A stretch of 6,134 nt of DNA from Candidatus Brocadiaceae bacterium (GCA_024653795.1 JANLHY010000512.1:1-6134); one strand, 5' to 3'. Shown: positions 1 to 5,863, counted from the first letter of the stretch. Program-made: numbers and translations. The notes: generated from the letters alone by a model not told the origin.

Positions 1-1
1 G

Positions 2-145
2 CTTCCCGATTATGACAGTATACTTGCGGAAAAAAATAGAGAACTTGCTGAAGCCAATAAAGAGCCTGGACAGACGATAGTTTATGTTAGGATAAAAAAA
101 TTGAGGGCTTCGAGGATTGAGGATCTCTCACTCCAGTTAGCATAA
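2..145 (+). CDS. C-terminal end of an unrecognised protein (5' end outside window)
   Basis: An open frame runs from the window edge to TAA at 143-145 and gives the last 47 residues of a protein. The visible part is charged and looks soluble. A Lys/Glu-rich helix-like stretch (residues about 8-20) is followed by a beta-like segment TIVYVRIKKL and a C-terminus ending in DLSLQLA. There is no membrane segment and no motif that I can tie to a family. Base composition is more balanced than in the AT-rich genes that follow, which suggests it belongs to the resident chromosome. The call as coding rests on the uninterrupted frame and protein-like composition only; the function is unknown. Confidence 0.55.
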   Translation, partial: LPDYDSILAEKNRELAEANKEPGQTIVYVRIKKLRASRIEDLSLQLA

Positions 146-280
146 GTTACTTTTATATTAACAATAGTTCTTAAAAGCGAGGTTATAGAGGCAATCATAA
201 AGAGTCTCGGGATAACGAAGGCGGCTTTTTTTATCAGGGAAAACATATCCCAAAAAACAGACTATCTTGAAATTCCTTAA
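146..280 (+). pseudogene. Start-less remnant of a small protein gene
   Basis: The frame that closes at TAA 143-145 stays open afterwards to TAA at 278-280. It contains no ATG, GTG or TTG codon. From about position 176 the translation is strongly protein-like: SEVIEAIIKSLGITKAAFF, then IRENISQKTDYLEIP. This resembles the N-terminal part of small bacterial proteins that continue for some tens of residues after DYLEIK, but I recall that family only loosely and cannot name it. The absence of a start, the abrupt end and the abutting AT-rich gene block suggest a truncated or decayed gene. The alternative is a chance frame in the leader of the next gene. Confidence 0.35.
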
Positions 281-299
281 TGTTAAATTAATAAAGCGT

Positions 300-1439
300 A
301 TGAAAAAACTTATCTTAAAAATAGCTGAATACAAACTGGTTCTTATATCAGTAGTTTTTCTGGTAATTTTTTCAGTTGGGTGTGCGAAGAAGGATGGGAA
401 GGAAATAAAAATTGGCGTCATTGCACCTCTAACAGGAGATGCGGCGATATATGGTACTGCTCTTAAAAAAGGATTAGACTTAGCAAAAGATACGATTAAC
501 AGTGATGGTGGTATACAAGGCAAAAATATATTGCTAATATACGAAGATAGTCAAGCTGATCCTAAAACCGCTGTTTCTGCATTTAACAAACTTTTATATG
601 TTGATAAAGTGTCTTTAATAATAGGGGATATGTTTTCATCTACAACCTTATCGTTTGCACCATTGGCACAAAAAAATAAAATTTTGCTTCTATCCCCAAC
701 AGCATCTGCAGAAGAAATACCTAAAATAGGAGATTTTGTTTTTAGTATATATCCTTCTGATTCTTATGAAGGCAGATTCACCGCAAAGTTTGTTTCATCA
801 AAAATACACAAGAAAACAGCAGCTGTAATTTGTGTTCAAGCAACTGCCATGTTCGCAGCAAAGAACTCATTTATTAGAACATTTAGTGAATCAGGAGGAA
901 AAGTATTAATTGAAGAAGTTTATCCGCCAAAAACAAATGATTTTCGTTCAATATTAACCAAAATCAAAAACGTTAATCCTGAAGTTGTTTATATTCCAGG
1001 ATATCTTGAAGAAATTGTAAAAATATTAAAGCAAGCAAAAGAGATGGATGTTAAAAGTCAATTTATAACAATATCCACTGCGTATGATGAAGCATTGTTT
1101 TCTTTAGCAGGTGATGCAGCAAAAGGTCTTATTTTGTCCGCACCCTTTTTTGTGAAAAGCTCAAAAAATCCTCAGATAAGTAAATTTAATGAATTTTTCG
1201 AAAAGAAATATGGTGAAGTACCGAATGTATGGGCTGCGTATGGTTACGATGCTTTAAATATTGCCAGTAAAGCCTATAAGAATTCTTTGACTAATAATAC
1301 TCCATTGAATGTTGAATTAAATAAAATTAGAAATTATTCAGGAGTAACTGGTAAAACGACATTTCTAAAAAATAGAATTGTAAAAAAACAGCTTAGAATA
1401 ATGATGGTAAACGATAATAATTTTATTGCTCATCGATAA
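300..1439 (+). CDS. Lipoprotein substrate-binding protein of the branched-chain amino acid/amide ABC transporter class (Peripla_BP_6, LivJ-like)
   Basis: From ATG 300 this is a 379-residue protein of normal length for the family. It begins with a basic start (MKK), a hydrophobic stretch at residues about 12-27 and a lipobox-like SVGC with Cys28 as the likely lipidation site, so it should be a membrane-tethered extracytoplasmic lipoprotein. The mature part opens with the family hallmark IKIGVIAPLTGDAAIYG, followed by a GIQGKNILLIYEDSQADP strand and the LIIGDMFSSTTLSFAPLAQ and LSPTAS segments that line the ligand site in this fold. A conserved VWAAYGYDALNIA lies near the C-terminus. The family binds amino acids, amides or urea; the ligand here cannot be read. 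The frame also extends to a TTG at 267, but ATG 300 gives the better signal peptide; neither start has a clear Shine-Dalgarno. The gene is AT-rich and stops 4 nt before the next gene, so it is probably the first gene of a three-gene operon and not simply the partner of the distant LivH. Confidence 0.88.
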   Translation: MKKLILKIAEYKLVLISVVFLVIFSVGCAKKDGKEIKIGVIAPLTGDAAIYGTALKKGLDLAKDTINSDGGIQGKNILLIYEDSQADPKTAVSAFNKLLYVDKVSLIIGDMFSSTTLSFAPLAQKNKILLLSPTASAEEIPKIGDFVFSIYPSDSYEGRFTAKFVSSKIHKKTAAVICVQATAMFAAKNSFIRTFSESGGKVLIEEVYPPKTNDFRSILTKIKNVNPEVVYIPGYLEEIVKILKQAKEMDVKSQFITISTAYDEALFSLAGDAAKGLILSAPFFVKSSKNPQISKFNEFFEKKYGEVPNVWAAYGYDALNIASKAYKNSLTNNTPLNVELNKIRNYSGVTGKTTFLKNRIVKKQLRIMMVNDNNFIAHR

Positions 1440-1443
1440 AATT

Positions 1444-2532
1444 ATGGATAGAAAAATTCATTTTGAGCGAATGAGAGAAACTAGCCGTGTAGTCATCCCT
1501 TTAATAAAAAATGCATACACAAAAATTGGCTTGCAAAATCATTCCTTGTTAGATTCATTAAATGTTATTGTTAACAAAAGAACCAATACTAATCAATGTT
1601 TGCTTAGACCATATTTAGTTAGACTCGGATTTGAATTGACGGGGGGAAACAATTGGATTGATATTGCTCCTGCTTGCGCAGCAGTTGAGATATTTAATAT
1701 TTCAACATATCAAGCTAATATAGCATTTGATAACAAAATTGGTATTTGCTCTGATTTACAAAAAAACAACCAATTTATTTCATCAATGGTTTCTCTCGAA
1801 CTAGCGACTAACACTATTCGGAAATTAGAAGAAAATTATGGCGACAAACTTATTTCACGAATTGTAGATAGATTTCACATAGTAAACCGTGACATATATA
1901 TTGGACAATTTAATGATTTAAATGTACTTACTATAAATAATCTAAATTTGTCTATGCCAGAAGATGAATACTTATCTTTGTATCTTCAAAGATGTGAGAA
2001 TCTCAGCGGAAATTTTGTTAGTTTATGTTTTGAAATAGGATGTCTATTAGGTGGATGTGACGATTATCTAATCACTGTTTTAAAAAAAATAGGAATAATT
2101 TTAGGTATTGCTGGACAGATAGTTAATGACCTTTCTGATTTTATACCTAATAATAATTTTACTGAAGTATATAAATCATATCATAGTGATATAAAAATGG
2201 GGAAAATTACTTACCCTATTTTTTGTCTTTTGAAGAATAGCTCCGATGAACAAAAACTTAAATTATTAAATATATTAAATCAACAAAAGCAAATAGATAT
2301 AAGTGAAATTAAAACAATAGTAGAATATTGGAATCAGAGCGAATCTATTAGAAAAATAAGAAAATTAATATTGTCTTTACATAAAGAACTAAAAAAAGAA
2401 ATTAGAAAAATCAAAAAGACTGAACATAGGAACTTCCTTAGCTTGGCTTTTTCTATTTTATCAACAAATAAATATTTAGCATCTTTTAGAAGTCACAAGC
2501 TGAATGGAGAAAACTTTAACAATGGCAACTAA
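1444..2532 (+). CDS. Degenerate polyprenyl-diphosphate-synthase-like protein (class I isoprenoid synthase fold)
   Basis: A protein of 362 residues from ATG 1444 (an in-frame TTG lies at 1426; neither start has a clear ribosome site). The order of family landmarks is preserved: RP at residues 55-56 where GKRxRP is expected, a helix VEIFNISTYQANIAFDN (81-97) where the first DDxxD motif sits, GQ at 154-155, NLSGNFVSLCFEIGCLLGG (187-204) matching the KTxxLF helix, QIVNDLSD (225-232) matching QIxDDxxD, and KMGKITYP (251-258) matching the KxGKxT/P loop. Key residues are altered: the GK of GKRxRP is missing, the first Asp-rich motif is lost apart from Asp96, and the second is NDLSD. A Lys/Arg-rich tail (about 303-325) extends the C-terminus. 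Standard enzymes condense allylic and isopentenyl diphosphates using Mg bound by both Asp motifs. This one may be a divergent ComQ-like prenyltransferase or a catalytically dead homologue. It is AT-rich, lies 4 nt after the binding-protein gene, and its 3' end overlaps the next gene. Confidence 0.75.
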   Translation: MDRKIHFERMRETSRVVIPLIKNAYTKIGLQNHSLLDSLNVIVNKRTNTNQCLLRPYLVRLGFELTGGNNWIDIAPACAAVEIFNISTYQANIAFDNKIGICSDLQKNNQFISSMVSLELATNTIRKLEENYGDKLISRIVDRFHIVNRDIYIGQFNDLNVLTINNLNLSMPEDEYLSLYLQRCENLSGNFVSLCFEIGCLLGGCDDYLITVLKKIGIILGIAGQIVNDLSDFIPNNNFTEVYKSYHSDIKMGKITYPIFCLLKNSSDEQKLKLLNILNQQKQIDISEIKTIVEYWNQSESIRKIRKLILSLHKELKKEIRKIKKTEHRNFLSLAFSILSTNKYLASFRSHKLNGENFNNGN

Positions 2533-3715
2533 AAATGAGTCAAAAGCATACATTTCTTGGAGAAGAAATCTTTTTTATTCGTTAATTCCTGCTTTAATTA
2601 TTGGCATTCCTTCAGCTTTCTTTCCTACTCATACGTGGGTTCAAGCAGTTATAATTGGTTTTTTAACAACGGGACTTGGTTTTGTAATTCTAGTCCAAAT
2701 AGAGATAATAGGTTTTTTCCGTCATGAAGTAGACTATAATCCAATTATTATGGCGTTGCCAGAAATTTCAAACAAGATAAAAGAAATACCTCATTTGTTT
2801 ACAAAAAATGGTAGCGTAGATTTTGCATTTGATTCTTTAAAGAGAATGTCAAATGAAGGATTCGTACAAGTTAACGTTACATTGGAAGACTACATTAAGT
2901 ATCTTACATTATTAATCGAAAATACAAAAATATCTCTATACGGAACTAATATATTCAGACCAAAAATCATAGAAGGCAGAATTAAGAAACATACTCCAGG
3001 AATAAGCGAATATTTAAAGATTATGCGTGAAAGTAAATGCAAAAATAAAATTAGAATCAACATAATATCAAAAAGTGATATTATAAATATTATACAGGAT
3101 GCCGTAAAAGCATTAACTATTACAGATGGAAGGATAGAATTTTGCGAAAATGAATTTATTCCTGAAATAGTTTGGTATCTCAAAGAAATAAACGGCAGGG
3201 AAACTACCAACAAGGTAGACCTTTTGTGGACAACGCACGATCTCGCCATTGATGGAATTCGGCATAACAAACTTCCCAAAAGCGAAACTTCAAATAATGA
3301 AATAGACGACTATGCAATTTTTGACAAGCAAATTTTATTTCTATATGATTATAATAATGCCGTTTCTAGTGGAACTATGGTATTGCAGTGGGATTTAGAA
3401 TCCAAAGAAAACAGTAAAGTAGGAAAATACTTAGCTCCATTCTTAAATATTCCGGAGCAAGTACGAAAGAAAAAGATTTTTAAAGACACAAACCTCTTTT
3501 TAAGTTTTTCAGAGTTAATTGACAGGATAAATTGGGAAAATGAGCATGTAGATATAAACGGAAGCGATATTGATATTGGAGTTCGTAATGCTTTCCAAGG
3601 ATTAAAGGATAAAACCCTAAAATCTATTTATGAGTATATGAAAGCGAATGTAAAAGAGGGTAATTGGAAATTTAAAGAGGAGCATTTTATAAATTATTTA
3701 AATGCTAAAATCTGA
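2522..3715 (+). CDS. Two-helix membrane protein with a large unrecognised cytoplasmic domain
   Basis: A protein of 397 residues if read from ATG 2522, which has GGAGA at 2506-2510 upstream. ATG 2504 would add six residues. It overlaps the end of the preceding gene, which implies translational coupling. A basic N-terminus (WRRN) precedes two hydrophobic helices at about 17-34 and 42-65, with a short PTHTW turn between them. The remainder (about 70-397) is hydrophilic with alternating helices and strands, and by the positive-inside rule should face the cytoplasm. Segments such as IENTKISLYGTNIFRP (132-147), RINIISKSD (178-186) and DDYAIFDKQILFLYDY (262-277) recall, faintly, the strand-and-loop pattern of phospholipase-D-like domains. 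The HxK(x4)D catalytic motif is absent, so no activity is claimed. I do not recognise the family. Base composition matches the two upstream genes. Confidence 0.8.
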   Translation: MATKNESKAYISWRRNLFYSLIPALIIGIPSAFFPTHTWVQAVIIGFLTTGLGFVILVQIEIIGFFRHEVDYNPIIMALPEISNKIKEIPHLFTKNGSVDFAFDSLKRMSNEGFVQVNVTLEDYIKYLTLLIENTKISLYGTNIFRPKIIEGRIKKHTPGISEYLKIMRESKCKNKIRINIISKSDIINIIQDAVKALTITDGRIEFCENEFIPEIVWYLKEINGRETTNKVDLLWTTHDLAIDGIRHNKLPKSETSNNEIDDYAIFDKQILFLYDYNNAVSSGTMVLQWDLESKENSKVGKYLAPFLNIPEQVRKKKIFKDTNLFLSFSELIDRINWENEHVDINGSDIDIGVRNAFQGLKDKTLKSIYEYMKANVKEGNWKFKEEHFINYLNAKI

Positions 3716-3732
3716 AGAACCTAAAACATTAA

Positions 3733-3819
3733 AGCCTAAACCTATATAGAGAGGTTAATACATACTCTGAAAACGAAAAATACGAATCGTTTTTATTACG
3801 CTCATGGGGAAGGCTGTAA
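3733..3819 (+). pseudogene. Short start-less protein-like remnant
   Basis: Just after the three-gene block, a 28-codon open stretch between stops (TAA 3730-3732 and TAA 3817-3819) translates to a protein-like string containing LNLYREV, ENEKYESFLL and RSWGRL. It has no start codon and no ribosome site. I cannot name the family. It is listed because its composition is unlike random AT-rich spacer, and because it lies in a zone full of other small remnants. It could equally be chance. Confidence 0.2.
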
Positions 3820-3868
3820 AACAGGTGCGTAGGTAGTATCAATAATTAATTGACAAAAATTGCAGGAT

Positions 3869-4030
3869 ATGTCTGACGAGCAAATTCTTAATCTTCTCAA
3901 AATCATCCGCATTTTCAAGCAGAGTATTATCATGCAAAAAAATGAGGATTTTTATCTAAAGAAAGAATTTGATGAATGGGATACTTTAAGTGATGAAGCG
4001 CTAAAAAATTTTGAAGGCTCATTGTATTAG
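3869..4030 (+). CDS. Small acidic protein, possible antitoxin-like gene or remnant
   Basis: ATG 3869 to TAG 4028-4030 gives 53 residues. The C-terminal half, with FYLKKEFDEWDTLSDEAL followed by KNFEGSLY, is charged and tryptophan-containing. It resembles the C-terminal tails of small antitoxin-like proteins, in which an E/D-W-x-x-L-S-x-E-A-L pattern ends the chain. The N-terminal half (MSDEQILNLLKII) is hydrophobic-helical. GCAGGA (3862-3867) sits only 1 nt before the ATG, too close for a good ribosome site, and no toxin gene is adjacent. It may therefore be a shortened remnant. Its stop codon is also the first three bases of the heptad-repeat array at 4028-4118. Confidence 0.4.
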   Translation: MSDEQILNLLKIIRIFKQSIIMQKNEDFYLKKEFDEWDTLSDEALKNFEGSLY

Positions 4031-4118
4031 ACTGTAGACTATGGACGGTGGATTTTAGACGATGGACTGTGGAGCGAGGGCTTTAGTTTCTAGAGGTTGC
4101 TTTTTAGTTGTTAGTTAT
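4028..4118 (+). repeat. Heptanucleotide tandem array, 13 units of TRGNNNN
   Basis: Thirteen consecutive seven-base units keep perfect phase over 91 bp. The first part follows TRGACNN (TAGACTG, TAGACTA, TGGACGG, TGGATTT, TAGACGA, TGGACTG, TGGAGCG). The second drifts through AGGGCTT, TAGTTTC, TAGAGGT and TGCTTTT to TAGTTGT and TAGTTAT. The array starts exactly on the TAG stop of the small ORF upstream. Units of the second kind recur at 5389-5413 and 5826-5856. Short heptanucleotide tandem repeats of this general sort are known from cyanobacteria and other bacteria; the role is unknown. Confidence 0.75.
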
Positions 4119-4204
4119 ATATTGGATTATTATAGATAAATTCACAATACGTTCCAAGTAATAAGATGTTACATAGTTTTGAAGGCTTATTATAGAAAAA
4201 AATA

Positions 4205-4489
4205 ATGAGTCGGCAGGTAATTGATAAAATACGTAATGCAATTAGATCGGGTAACTATGACTTAACATATCATGCCGTTGAGGAAATGGCAGAGGATAAA
4301 CTTGTAATTTATGACGTTGAAAGCGCTATTTTAAGCGGTAAAGTTATAAAAAAATAAAAAGATGAGCCGCGTGGTATTAAATTTATAATCAACGGTGTAG
4401 GTACCGATCAATCTACATCAATAGAAGTTGTCGGGAGATTCAAAGAAACAGGGATTTTTCTGATTATTACGGTGTACAAAATTAATTGA
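4205..4489 (+). pseudogene. DUF4258-type small toxin-like gene broken by an in-frame TAA
   Basis: ATG 4205 starts a DUF4258-like protein: IRSGNYDLTYHAVEEM (14-29) carries the family's conserved region with His23, and DVESAILSGKVIKK follows. The frame then meets TAA at 4355-4357. The same frame continues without any shift for 43 more codons as KDEPRGIKFIINGVG, then VGRFKETGIFLIITVYKIN, to TGA 4487-4489. This is the expected second half of the family (GRxxETGxxxIITVY). The defect is therefore a single nonsense change between A-runs, not a frameshift, and no restart codon serves the second half. Intact members are about 90 residues and are commonly encoded next to YgiT/MqsA-type zinc-finger proteins, as here, in arrangements regarded as toxin-antitoxin-like. 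An assembly or sequencing error at 4355 is the main alternative. No clear ribosome site is seen. Confidence 0.75.
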
Positions 4490-4512
4490 ATTTAATGGAA
4501 AAAGGGCAAATT

Positions 4513-4746
4513 ATGTACGGTTATAAATGTGAATATTGTGAAGGTATTGTTAAAGAACGATTGGTAAAACAGGAAGTTTTTAAGCATAAAACTGGCTTTA
4601 TTATGCTTGAAGACGTACCCGTTGGTGTATGCAACCTGTGCGGTTACCGGTATTATCATTCTTCTATTTTGCAGGGAATTGAAGAGATTGCCAGTGGAAA
4701 ACGGCAGCCTGAAAGGACAGAAACCATACCAGTTGGGCATTTATAA
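4513..4746 (+). CDS. YgiT/MqsA-type zinc-finger protein (antitoxin-like)
   Basis: A 77-residue protein from ATG 4513, chosen because AAGGG lies at 4502-4506, 6 nt upstream. In-frame ATG 4495 and TTG 4486 would add six or nine residues and abut or overlap the broken DUF4258 gene. It has the family's two zinc knuckles, CEYC at 6-9 and CNLC at 40-43. Between them is the typical beta segment with LEDVPVGVC just before the second pair, and a GYRYYHSSILQGIEEIASG helix follows. It ends after HL without a helix-turn-helix domain, which fits the short YgiT class rather than full MqsA. In this class the Zn domain usually accompanies a small toxin-like partner. Here the partner is broken, so the gene may be a surviving orphan antitoxin or itself on the way to decay. 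Confidence 0.85.
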   Translation: MYGYKCEYCEGIVKERLVKQEVFKHKTGFIMLEDVPVGVCNLCGYRYYHSSILQGIEEIASGKRQPERTETIPVGHL

Positions 4747-4797
4747 TAAAAAAAGTCATGATATATATTCAGACAGACTTATAAATTCAAATTATGC

Positions 4798-4886
4798 GTA
4801 GGGTGGATTAAGGCGTTGGTTTTTACGCCGAATCCACCTTCAATGTATTTGTAAATGGTGGGTTCGCTTCGCTTAACCCACCCTAC
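4798..4886 (+). repeat. Twin-hairpin REP-like palindromic element bounded by GTAGGGTGG/CCACCCTAC
   Basis: Outer inverted repeats GTAGGGTGG (4798-4806) and CCACCCTAC (4878-4886) enclose two hairpins. Hairpin 1 pairs GGTGGATT (4802-4809) with AATCCACC (4831-4838) and GGCGT (4812-4816) with ACGCC (4825-4829). Hairpin 2 pairs GGTGGGTT (4857-4864) with AACCCACC (4875-4882) around a CGCTTCGCTT loop. Palindromes of the GGTGGGTT...AACCCACC type are widespread dispersed elements in many bacteria. It lies between the zinc-finger gene and livH. It could reduce read-through, but it lacks a following T-run and so is not a classical terminator. Confidence 0.8.
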
Positions 4887-4955
4887 CGTAAACCCGCATG
4901 AATAAAATGAAAAATTCCTATACGTTCAAGATAAAAGGTAAAGCTGAAAGATTGA

Positions 4956-5828
4956 ATGTTTAACCAACTCCTTCTCAATGGCATTATTTCTGGCAGTATT
5001 TATGCTCTTATAGCGCTCGGCTTTGCCGTTATTTATAAAACTGTCCGATTTTTTCATTTCGCACACGGCATTGTCTATACGGCGGGCGCTTATTGTGCCT
5101 ACAGCCTTTCCATATCTCTTGGCATAAACGTAATTCTCTCCTTTTTCCTTGCATCTGCATTTTCCGCTATTCTTGGTATAGCAATCGACAGATTCATATA
5201 TCTTCCCTTAAGAAAAAACAATGCGCCTCCACTAGTATTTCTCATCGCATCGTTTGGTGTCTTTATCTTTATCCAAAACCTGCTTCAACTAATTTATGGG
5301 GCACAGATTCTTACATTAAGGACTGGCGTAGTAAAGGAAGGACATCAATTCCTGGGGGCTGTTATAACGGATATTCAGATATTGATATTGGTTGTTAGTT
5401 GTTGGTTGTTAGTGATGCTTTGGTTTGTTGTTGAGAGGACAAAGATAGGGAAGGCTATACGGGCGGTGGCAGATGATCCTGTTGGCGCAAGTGTAGCTGG
5501 GATTTATTCTGAAAGGGTCATTCTCTATGCCTTCGGTATCGGGTCTGCACTCGCAGGGGTTGCGGGAATTTTGATTTCCTACGAAACAAACATAGAACCG
5601 ACTATGGGGATGAATGCAATCCTTAAAGGAATTATCGCTTCTCTTATCGGAGGTGTGGGAAATGTACCAGGGGCTATGCTCGGCAGTTTTTTCCTGGGAA
5701 TTATTGAAAACCTTGGTATCTGGAAGATTCAGGCTGGATGGAAAGATACCATTTCCTTTGCCATACTCATAGTCTTCCTTCTTTTTAGACCAGAAGGGAT
5801 GCTGGGGAAAAGGAGCAGCAGAGAATAG
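4956..5828 (+). CDS. livH: Branched-chain amino acid/amide-type ABC transporter permease LivH
   Basis: A 290-residue integral membrane protein with about eight hydrophobic segments, full length for LivH. It begins with the family-typical QLLLNGIISGSIYALIALGFAVIYK, followed by FFHFAHGIVYTAGAYCAY (the FxHGxxYxxGAY region). The cytoplasmic coupling loop RTKIGKAIRAVADDPVGASVAGI (about 160-182) should dock the ATPases. NIEPTMGMNAILKGIIASLIGGVGNVPGAMLGS is the conserved late segment, and RPEGMLGK ends the chain. In this family LivH pairs with LivM to form the inner-membrane channel, driven by LivG and LivF and fed by a LivJ-type binding protein. Those partners are not in the window except for the distant LivJ-like gene. 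No strong ribosome site precedes ATG 4956. A 21-codon ORF (4898-4963) overlaps the start, which could allow coupling but may be chance. Heptad repeats lie inside the gene (5389-5413) and begin again at its stop. Its base composition is more GC-balanced than the 300-3715 block. The substrate cannot be read. Confidence 0.93.
   Translation: MFNQLLLNGIISGSIYALIALGFAVIYKTVRFFHFAHGIVYTAGAYCAYSLSISLGINVILSFFLASAFSAILGIAIDRFIYLPLRKNNAPPLVFLIASFGVFIFIQNLLQLIYGAQILTLRTGVVKEGHQFLGAVITDIQILILVVSCWLLVMLWFVVERTKIGKAIRAVADDPVGASVAGIYSERVILYAFGIGSALAGVAGILISYETNIEPTMGMNAILKGIIASLIGGVGNVPGAMLGSFFLGIIENLGIWKIQAGWKDTISFAILIVFLLFRPEGMLGKRSSRE
5389..5413 (+). repeat. Heptad repeat TRGTTGT inside livH
   Basis: TGGTTGT, TAGTTGT and TGGTTGT followed by TAGT sit within a transmembrane segment of livH. 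Three units equal 21 bp or seven codons, so the frame is kept. They encode hydrophobic residues, VVSCWLLV (146-153), compatible with a membrane helix. The unit is the same as in the arrays at 4105-4118 and 5826-5856. Confidence 0.7.
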
Positions 5829-5856
5829 TTGTTGGTTTTTAGTTTTTGGTTGTTGG
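5826..5856 (+). repeat. Heptad repeat TRGTTKT starting at the livH stop codon
   Basis: TAGTTGT, TGGTTTT, TAGTTTT and TGGTTGT plus TGG run in perfect seven-base phase. The first three bases of the first unit are the TAG stop of livH, as the array at 4028 begins on the TAG stop of the ORF before it. Confidence 0.7.
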
Positions 5857-5863
5857 AATTATT

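Noticed and set aside
158..523. Minus-strand open frame of 121 codons
   Set aside because: It lies over the start of the binding-protein gene, has no recognisable features and is best read as the shadow of the real gene.
2890..3279. Minus-strand open frame of 129 codons
   Set aside because: It lies fully within the two-helix membrane protein gene; its hydrophobic composition is what the complement of an AT-rich gene gives.
3739..3756. Possible terminator hairpin AACCT...AGGTT after the three-gene block
   Set aside because: The stem is only 5 bp and no T-run follows; the evidence is too weak.
4028..4118. CRISPR array
   Set aside because: Units are 7 bp, directly adjacent and have no spacers, so this is a short tandem repeat.
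4098..4122. Possible promoter TTGCTT...TATATT before the DUF4258 remnant
   Set aside because: The spacing of about 15 bp is poor, and the sequence is explained by the heptad array.
4492..4740. Minus-strand open frame antisense to the zinc-finger gene
   Set aside because: It is the complement of a well-supported gene and has no family features.
4607..4801. Plus-strand 64-codon frame overlapping the zinc-finger gene
   Set aside because: It is out of frame with the zinc-finger gene, which has four cysteines in the expected pattern, and has no ribosome site.
5093..5398. Plus-strand 101-codon frame within livH
   Set aside because: It is an alternative frame of the well-supported permease and reads as a Cys/Ser/Ile-rich shadow.
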